NCBI GenBank assembly: GCA_024291935.2
Contig: CM044321.1
Coordinates: 66,768,985 to 66,832,984, forward strand
Origin: Okapia johnstoni
Taxonomy: Eukaryota > Chordata > Mammalia > Artiodactyla > Giraffidae
Direction of reading: 5' to 3'
Length of the DNA stretch: 64,000 bases
Shown here: positions 56,812 to 64,000 of the stretch, one piece after another
Layout: the number at the start of each line of letters is the position of its first letter
Numbering within the stretch: position 1 is the stretch's first letter
The notes under the pieces: model-generated
Database searches by the model: none
What the model saw: only the letters and a program-made list of their open reading frames with translations
Told to the model about the DNA's origin: nothing
Position numbers and translations under genes: made by a program

Positions 56812-58690
56812 CAGTTCAGTTCAGTTCAGTCGCTCAGTCATGTCCAACTCTGAGACTCCATGAATTGCAGCACACCAGGCCTCCCTGTCCATCTCCAACT
56901 CCCGGAGTCCACTCAAACCCATGCCCATCAAGTTGATGATGCCATCCAACCATCTCATCCTCTGTTGTCCCCTTCTCCTCCTGCCCTCAATCTTTCCCAG
57001 CATCAGGGTCTTTTCAAATGAGTCAGCTCTTCGCATCAGGTGGCCAAAGTATTGGAGTTTCAGCTTCAACATCAGTCCTTCCAATGAACACCCAGGATTG
57101 ATCTCCTTTAGGATGGACTGGTTGGATCTTCTTTCAGTCCAAGGGACTCTCAAGAGTCTTCTCCAGCACCATAGTTCAAAAGCATCAATTCTTCACCACT
57201 CAGCTTTCTTTATAGTCCAACTCTCACATCCATACATGCCTACTGAAAAAACCATAGCCTTGACTAGACGGACCTTTGTTGACAAAGTAATGTCTCTGCT
57301 TTTTAATATGCTGTCTAGGTTGGCCATAACTTTCCTTCCAAGGAGTAAGCGTCTTTTAATTTCATGGCTGCAGTCACCATCTGCAGTGATTTTGGAGCCC
57401 AAAAAAATAAAGTCTGACATTGTTTCCACTGTTTCCCCATCTTTTTCCCATGAAGTGATGGGACCAGATGCCATGATCTTAGTTTTCTGAATGTTGAGCT
57501 TTAAGCCAACATTTTCACTCTCCTCTTTCACTTGCATCAAGAGGGTCTTTAGTTCTTCACTTTCTGCCATAAGGGTAGTGTCATCTGCATATCTGAGGTT
57601 ATTGATATTTCTCCCCCAATCTTGATTCCAGCTTGTACTTCCTCCAGCCCAGCGTTTCTCATGAGGTACTCTGCATATAAGTTAAATAAGCAGGGTGACA
57701 ATATACAGCTTTGACATACTCCTTTTCCTATTTGGAAGCAATCTGTTGTTCCATGTCCAGTTCTAACTGTTGCTTCCTGACCTGCATACAGGTTTCTCAA
57801 GAGGCAGGTCAGGTGGTCTGGTATTCCCATCTCTTTCAGAATTTTCCACAGTTTATTGTCATCCACACAGTCAAAGGCTTTGGCATAGTCAATAAAGCAG
57901 AAATAGATGTTTTTCTGGAACTCTATTGCTTTTTTGATGATCTAGTGGATGTTGGCTATTTGATCTCTGGTTCCTCTGCCTTTTCTAAAACAGCTTGAAC
58001 ATCTGGAAGTTCACGGTTCACGTATTGCTGAAGCCTGGCTTGGAGAATTTTAAGCATTACTTTACTAGCGTGTGAGATGAGTGCAATTGTGTGGTAGTTT
58101 GAGCATTCTTTGGCATTTCCTTTCTTTGGGATTGGAATGAAAACTGACCTTTTCCAGTCCTGTGGCCGCTGCTGAGTTTTCCAAATTTGCTGACATACTG
58201 AGTCCAGCACTTTCACAGCATCATCTTTTAAGATTTGAAATAGCTCAACTGGATTTCCAATCACCTCCACTAGCTTTGTTCATAGTGATGCTTCCTAAGG
58301 CCTATTTGACTTCACATTCCAGGCTGTCTGGCCCTAGGTGAGTGATCACACCTTCGTGATTATCTGGGTCATGAAGATCTTTTTTGTACAGTTCTTCTGT
58401 GTATTCTTGCCACCTCTTCTTAATATCTTCTGCTTCTGTTAGGTCCGTACCATTTCTGTCCTTTATTGAGCCCATCTTTGCACAAAATGTTCCCTTGGTA
58501 TCTCTAATTTTCTTGAAGAGATCTCTGGTCTTTCCCATTCTATTGTTTTCCTCTATTTCTTTGCATTGATCACTGTGGGAAGGCTTTCTTATCTCTCCTT
58601 GCCATTCTCTGGAACTCCACATTCAAATGGGTATATCTTTCCTTTTCTCCTTTGCTTTTCGCTTCTCTTCTTTTAACAGCTATTTGTAAG
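56812..58690 (-). mobile_element. Longest continuous BovB, antisense (about 1.88 kb)
   Basis: It runs uninterrupted from the tail to the region between endonuclease and RT (minus frame 58302-58622). The frames 57549-57866 and 57193-57570 carry RT motifs A and B and the downstream region. The deletion before motif C seen in the 50350-51631 copy is present here too. An imperfect 9-base direct repeat (aagtaccat at 56803-56811, aagcaccat at 58688-58696) may be the TSD. The endonuclease is missing. Confidence 0.95.
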
Positions 58691-58698
58691 CACCATAA

Positions 58699-58727
58699 GA
58701 TATATATATATATATATATATATATTG
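58699..58727. repeat. (TA)14 tract
   Basis: An alternating TA run next to the 5' junction of the BovB. Confidence 0.95.
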
Positions 58728-58729
58728 TT

Positions 58730-59300
58730 TTCATATTTACAAAATGTCTTGTGTCATTTTGGGAGCAGGGCAGTCCAAGTCAGACAGGCAGGACAAATAA
58801 ACTGGGCCTTGGCTTATGAGCTGTTGTAAATTGTCGATAATTTATTTTCAAATACTTCAGCATAAATAATGTGATATCACTGTGTATATGTTAGTTTAAA
58901 TCTGTATCATAAGGGTGCTCTGTACCTTACTGAGGAATATATATTTTAGAGATGGTTAGCTAACGTTTAAAAAAAAGGTTACATTCCAGAGTATGTACTT
59001 GAGCTCTACTCTCTGATCAATGCCAGAGTTTTGTTAATTAGCATATTTGATGTTAGAAATGAATTTTTGTTGATGAAATTACTGGTGTTTAAGATATATG
59101 TGTAAATTTACAGAGGGTTAAGTAAGTTGAAATATAGGAACAATCCTCACCCTCGCATTAACAAGGTATCCTTTGAACTGGTATAAAGCTTTATTCTGAA
59201 CAAGTTTGTGTTCAGCCATTAATTTGGAGAATTCCTATTACTTGTCATCCATAAAGTAATAATTCACCGCTATTGTTATTGGTCTTAATGAACTCTTCAT
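58730..59300. other. 0.6 kb without a recognised element
   Basis: AT-rich, no recognised content. Confidence 0.5.
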
Positions 59301-59321
59301 GCAAGTTGTGTTGGCACATTT

Positions 59322-59328
59322 GTGTGCA

Positions 59329-59362
<34 letters not shown>

Positions 59363-59461
59363 GTTGCACCTATGGGATCTGAGTTCCCCGACCAGGGAAT
59401 GAACTGTACCCTCAGTTGTGACAGTACAGAGTCCATACCACTGGAACATCAAGAAATTCCC
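59322..59461 (-). mobile_element. Short CHR-type SINE with a GT-repeat tail, antisense
   Basis: 'ctatgggatctgagttcccc', 'gaccagggaatgaactgta' and the head 'ccactggaacatcaagaaat' identify it. Its antisense tail is a (GT)n tract at about 59334-59361. A perfect 15-bp TSD (tgtgttggcacattt) is at 59307-59321 and 59462-59476. Confidence 0.93.
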
Positions 59462-59755
59462 TGTGTTGGCACATTTAAGGACAAAGTTGGGCCTTTGAGC
59501 TTACTAAATAAGTTTATAATTGCTGTTATTTTGTTCTTTGGCAGCTTGCTAATAAATGTCTATATGTGTGTCAGAATTTAGTCTGGGGTTCACTTTCTTT
59601 ATAACTGGTAGTAAAGTTGTGGCAAGGAGACATGTACAACCTTCCTCCATCTCTAGATATTGGTGGCTACTTTTGGCAGAAAAGAACTTTGTAATTGCAA
59701 TAGGCAACCCTGGCATGAGTCTGTTCCTAAGATTTATCTATCAGGATGGAGGAGG

Positions 59756-59876
59756 GGCAGGAATTCTCTGGTGGTCCAGTTGTTAAGAATTGACGCTTTC
59801 ACTGCTGTGATGCAAGTTCAATACCCAGTCAGGGAACTAAAATTGCACAAGCCTTGCGGTGCAACCAAACAAAAGA
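59756..59876 (+). mobile_element. Short CHR-type SINE, sense
   Basis: The head 'aattctctggtggtccagtt', the B-box-like 'caagttcaatacccagtcag' and the end 'gccttgcggtgcaacc' are present. Confidence 0.88.
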
Positions 59877-60388
59877 GTGGGGGTAATGGAAGAGTGGCTG
59901 GAAGAAAGAATGTGGACTTAAGGTATAGGCCTAACTATAAAGGTACAACCAGATGAACCAGTGTAAATATCACCAGAGAGTGTTCAGAAACAAGGAGAAA
60001 ACGATCCTATCAATTTTGAGTTTGTAACAGCCAGGGATGGAAAGGCTAAACATAGCAACAAGAACAAAAAATGTGAGGAGAGCAAAATATGGCAAATTAA
60101 ATGTTTAGAGAAAGACTGGAAGAGACTGGGGAAGTGGGACTCCTTATCTATTTTGTTTCTAATTTCTCCATCATTTACTATATAAACTTGATTCAGATAT
60201 GATAAAAGAATTACAAACCAACATCACTTACAAATACTTGACTGGAAAAATCCTAAGTAAAATATAGTGAACACTCTCTAGTACTACATTAAGAAAAGAA
60301 TGTACTATGAACAAGTGGGTCATATCTGAAGGAACAGTTCAAATTAGGAAATATTAATATAATTCCCTATATTACTATGTCTTCTAGA

Positions 60389-60862
60389 TGTACCGACAAA
60401 GGTCTGTCTAGTCAAAGCTATGGTTTTTCTACTAGTCATGTATGGATGTGAGAGTTGGACTATAAAGAAAGCTGACTGCCAAAGAATTGATGCTTTTGAA
60501 CCATGGTGTTGGAGAAGACTCTAGAGAGTCCCTTGGACTGCAAGGAGATCAAACCAGTCCATCCTAAAGGAAATCAGTCCTGAATATTCATTGAAAGGAC
60601 TGATGCTGAAGCTGAAACTGCAATACTTTGGCCACTCAATGTGAAGAACTGACTCATTGGAAAAGACCCTGAAGCTGGGAAAGACACGAGGCAATAGGAA
60701 AAGGGGACGACACAGGATGAAATTGTTGGATGGCATCACCGACTCAATGGACATGAGTTTGAGCAAGCTCCAGCAGTTGGTGATGGACAGGAAAGGGTGG
60801 CATGCTGCAGTCCGTGGGGTTGCAAAGAGTTGGACACAACTGAGTGACTGAACTGAACTGAA
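60389..60862 (+). mobile_element. BovB 3' end, sense
   Basis: It starts at 'accgacaaaggtctgtctag' and ends with the 'gagtgactgaactgaactg' tail. The ORF2 C-terminus is present but with stops. It lies in the L1 relic. No convincing TSD. Confidence 0.92.
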
Positions 60863-61047
60863 ATTAATATGACTAGTTGATGAAAAAATGCTTTAACAAA
60901 ATTCAACACTCAGTTGAATAAAAATACTGAAAAGTACTAATAAAAGAACAATAAAAATTAAAAACTTTTACATGGAAAAACACCCTAAGCACAGGGAAAA
61001 AAAAGACAAATTAGGAGAAAAATATTACAAGAAATATGCTAGATATA

Positions 61048-61272
61048 GGGGCTTCCCAGGCGGTGCTAGTGTAAAGAACCGCCTGCCAATGCAGGAGACG
61101 TAAAAACACACTGGTTTGATCCCTGGATTGGGAAGATCCTCTGGAGGAGGGCATGGCAATAGACTCCAGTATTCTTGCCTGGAGAATCCCATGGACAGAG
61201 GAGCCTGGTGGGCTATATTCCATGGGATCACAAAGAGTCAGACACGACTGAAGCAACTTAGCATACACACAC
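61048..61272 (+). mobile_element. Bov-tA SINE with TSD, sense
   Basis: The copy is complete from 'gggcttcccaggcggtgcta' to 'gactgaagcaacttagcata' with a short CA tail. A 12-bp TSD with one mismatch lies at 61036-61047 and 61273-61284. Confidence 0.93.
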
Positions 61273-62134
61273 ATGCCAGATATAAGGCTAATATCCTTTT
61301 TATATAAAGACATTTCTTAATTGAGTAAGAGATTTAAAAATTCCAACAGAATATGAGCCAAAGAAAAACAGTCAGTACACACACACACACACACAAATAC
61401 AAAGACTGTCCCCACTCATTATAAGAGAAGTATATATTAAAACTACACTGTCATACCATTTCTCATTAATTACATAGGAGTAACAGCTGAGATAAACTGG
61501 CACTTTCATATGTTGCTAGTAGGAATGCAAAATGATACAATCTCTGTGGAAGAGAATTTGGAAATATGTAGTACATATGGATTTACCCTTTGACCTAGAA
61601 ATCCCACTTTCAAGAATTTAAAGGTATGCCTCCTAAAATATAAAAACATAAAGTTACTTACTATAGCATTACTTATGATTGCAAAATATTGGGTGCTACC
61701 CAACATCCAAAATACTGGTTGCTACTCAAACATTTATTAAGTGAATAAACTATGGTACATCTACACCATGGAGTACTATGCACCTGTAAAATACAATGAA
61801 GAAGATCTCTCTAAGTTGATGTAAAATGATCTCCAGAAGATATTGTTAACTGAAAAAACAAAATGAAATTCAAAACTGCATATATGGTTTGTTTACTTTG
61901 GAGTAAGAAAAGAGAAACAAGAAAACATACATATGTCTGCTTATTTTTTGCAAAAAGAAACATAAGAAGGATATATCAGAAAACAAGAAAATTGTATATA
62001 TATAAAAGGTTATAGGAAAAAGGGTTTAAGAGAGATGGAAGAGAGTGATATTTCTCTGAATATACCCTTTTGGATGGTTTACACTTTGGGAAACATATTA
62101 TTCTACATATTTCAAAAGTAAATTGAAATCATCA

Positions 62135-62435
62135 GTAATAGAAGGAAAAATAAACCAAAACTGGAAATAGAAAAAAATCAACTCCAGTGCATTTCAAATA
62201 ACTAACATAAACCCATGGAGACGTAATAGGGTAGTGCAAGAGAAATAATTCAAGTTACTTTTGTATCTAGTGCTTCGACTTTCAACCCTCAATCTACAGA
62301 AGAAAAATCACAACCAAGGCTTGAACCCTTTTTAGTCAGTTTGCTTAGGTAAATATGTGAATGTAGCAATTCTGAAACTATTTTATGTGTAATGCAGGAT
62401 TAGCAAATAAATGTGCTATGAGGAAACAAGGTTCT
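62135..62435. other. Nothing recognised
   Basis: Short unassigned stretch between L1 3' ends. Confidence 0.4.
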
Positions 62436-62439
62436 CATC

Positions 62440-62672
62440 GTTGAAGAAGGCAGACACAAATATGAAATGGGGATGGCTACTATACATAGAATGTATAACA
62501 ACAAAGTCCTACTATATAGCACAGGAAACTATATTCGATATCCTGTGATAAACCATAATGGAAAAGAATATAAAAAATGTATTATACATAAAACTGAATC
62601 TCTTTGCCATATAGCAGAAATTAACACAACACTATAAATCAGTTATACCCTAATAAAAATTTTTTAAGAGAA
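62440..62672 (+). mobile_element. Artiodactyl-type L1 3' end, sense
   Basis: 'cctactatatagcacaggaa', 'tgtgataaaccataatggaa' and 'cagaaattaacacaacacta' followed by 'ccctaataaaaattttt' are the standard artiodactyl L1 3' UTR and polyadenylation signal. Confidence 0.88.
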
Positions 62673-62674
62673 CA

Positions 62675-63038
62675 TTGTGGAATTATATTGGAATTTTAAG
62701 TATCAATATTTATGTTTTTTTAAATAAAAAAAAAAGAAAATCTGTTGCCCTCTCCCCACCTTCTGTCTACTGAGATGACCTGAAAGCAATAATACTCCAG
62801 TATCAATAAGCACTGTTAGGGCCAAAGTCTTAGCTTCTAAATACCATTCTCTAAGGGGCAGGGGTGTGGGGAAGAAACCAAGACTTGGAGAAATTTTTGA
62901 TTCCAGATCATGAATAATGAACGAAGCCTGGAAAATCCTGTGCCACAAGGTAAGGAAGTACTCAATGTGCAGGTCAAAAGGAGTCACCCCAAAGCTGGGC
63001 AAACTTCAAATAATTTGAGCATCAAAATAAATAAGGAT
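62675..63038. other. Nothing recognised
   Basis: No element or exon recognised. Confidence 0.4.
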
Positions 63039-63039
63039 G

Positions 63040-63209
63040 GGGACTTCCCTGGTGGTCCAGTGGTTAAGAATCCACCTTTCAAGGCAGGGGACGATGGTTC
63101 AATCCCTGGTCAGGGAACTAAGATCCACATGCTAGAACTGAGTCCGAGCACCACAGTGAAGATCCAGTGTGACAAAATGAATAAATTAATTAAATAAATA
63201 AATAAATAA
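63040..63209 (+). mobile_element. CHR-type SINE, sense
   Basis: The head 'ggggacttccctggtggtcc', the B-box-like 'ggttcaatccctggtcaggg' and a tail of AAAT units are present. A short match (ataagga) at both ends may be part of a TSD. Confidence 0.9.
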
Positions 63210-63429
63210 GGAAAGGAGAGAAGAGACAAATCTCCTGTGCAGAAGAATTCACAAGAAATTATTTAAATAGTCTAATGAAGGGAGAGCACTCCAGAAATGT
63301 GTGCTGTGCACAATGACTTCCTTCCAAGGAGTATGGCAGGGCAAGCAGGGGAAAAAGAGTAACTTTACAGTGAAGAAACCTAACCAACACTACTCTGGTG
63401 ATGAACATATATAATCACAAACTATGTTG

Positions 63430-63995
63430 GTAGTATGTACACCTGTTATAATGTTATGAAAATGACACTTTACCTCTGTGGTTTCCCTCTCAAAAACCCA
63501 TAATCCCGGTCTAATCATGAGAAAAGTATCATAAATTCCAATAGAAGAGCATCCTACAAAGTTCCTGACTAGTTTTCCTTAAAATTGCCAAAGTCATCAA
63601 AACCAAGTGGCGTCTGAGAAACCGTCACAGCCAGGAGGAGACTAAGGATAAATGACAACTCCATGTAATATTGCATCCTGGATGGAACCGTGGGACAGAA
63701 AGGACATTAGTGAAAAACTAAGGGAATCTGAAAAACGATGGTCTGTCCTTAACATTAGTGTATCAATATTGGTTCGTTAATTGTAATAATGTACTATAAT
63801 ACTGTAATACTATATATATATATGTATATATACACAATATATATATAAAATACTATAATACTGAAAGAGATTAGTAACGGGAAACTGTATGTGAGGTGAA
63901 TGGGATACATGGAAACTCTGTACTATCTACTCAATTTTTCTCTGAACCTAAAACTGTCCTAAAAATAGACTATTATAAACTAATAAACAAATAAG
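63430..63995 (+). mobile_element. Unclassified old retrotransposon 3' end-like repeat
   Basis: 'gaggagactaaggataaatg', 'tgcatcctggatggaaccgt', 'gacagaaaggacattagtga' and 'aaactctgtactatctactc' followed by 'acctaaaactgtcctaaaaa' match a common mammalian dispersed repeat tail that I cannot name with confidence. A TA-rich tract at 63808-63848 interrupts it. Confidence 0.45.
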
Positions 63996-64000
63996 AACAG

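Larger units (their letters stand above)
60190..62130 (+). mobile_element. Old L1 ORF2 and 3' region, sense, split by BovB and Bov-tA
   Basis: The pieces 60190-60388 ('actatgaacaagtgggtcat'), 60863-61047 ('acaaaattcaacactcagtt'), and 61285-62130 ('gataaactggcactttcata', 'ctttgacctagaaatcccac', 'ggagtactatgcacctgtaa') are collinear L1 ORF2 to 3' UTR sequence. It is highly diverged and non-coding. Confidence 0.65.

Noticed and set aside
58302..58622. 106-codon minus frame as a host gene
   Set aside because: It is the linker between endonuclease and RT of BovB ORF2, collinear with the rest of the element at 56812-58690.

Overview
The window is nuclear DNA of a ruminant, most likely a bovid such as cattle. 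About sixteen BovB (RTE-type LINE) fragments, seventeen Bov-tA/Bov-A2 SINEs and eleven longer tRNA-derived CHR-type SINEs are recognisable from their sequence, and these families together are diagnostic of ruminants. Older mammalian repeats (L1, MIR, MLT1-like LTR, small hAT-type elements) lie beneath them. I found no intact protein-coding gene, no functional RNA gene and no CRISPR array. Family names come from memory of consensus sequences. Boundaries are by eye and good to about 5-20 bases, except where a target-site duplication (TSD) fixes them.

Layout. 0-3.4 kb: antisense L1 pieces, then a BovB with an inverted 5' segment. 3.4-6.0 kb: AT-rich DNA without a recognised element. 6.2-9.1 kb: a decayed sense L1 ORF2 broken by three SINEs and a BovB. 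9.1-14.8 kb: BovB and L1 3' ends. 14.95-17.39 kb: a full-length RPS6 processed pseudogene with an MDH1 processed pseudogene inserted in its 3' UTR, itself interrupted by a Bov-A2 SINE. 17.8-19.1 kb: a MIR cluster and an MLT1-like LTR. 19-25.6 kb: BovB, SINEs, an ERV-L-like scrap and L1. 25.7-33.8 kb: one old L1 running from ORF1 to its 3' end, split by SINEs, a hAT-type element, an unclassified old repeat and two BovB copies. 33.8-42.9 kb: sparse old repeats and SINEs.

42.95-44.17 kb: a strong CpG island, the only promoter-like segment. A TATA-like box on the minus strand suggests a first exon transcribed toward lower coordinates, but a good splice-donor candidate on the plus strand leaves the direction open, and I cannot name the gene. 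The flanks are probably intronic or intergenic. 44.2-64 kb: AT-rich DNA with BovB, SINE and L1 insertions, including two very similar BovB copies in opposite orientation (50.35-51.63 and 56.81-58.69 kb).

The notable content is insertion mechanics rather than a gene system: a retropseudogene nested in a retropseudogene, a SINE whose 5' junction carries a fold-back copy of its own flank, a 34-bp SINE head with its own TSD, two twin-primed BovB insertions, and two BovB copies with the same disabling lesions. I see no evidence of a previously undescribed biological system.
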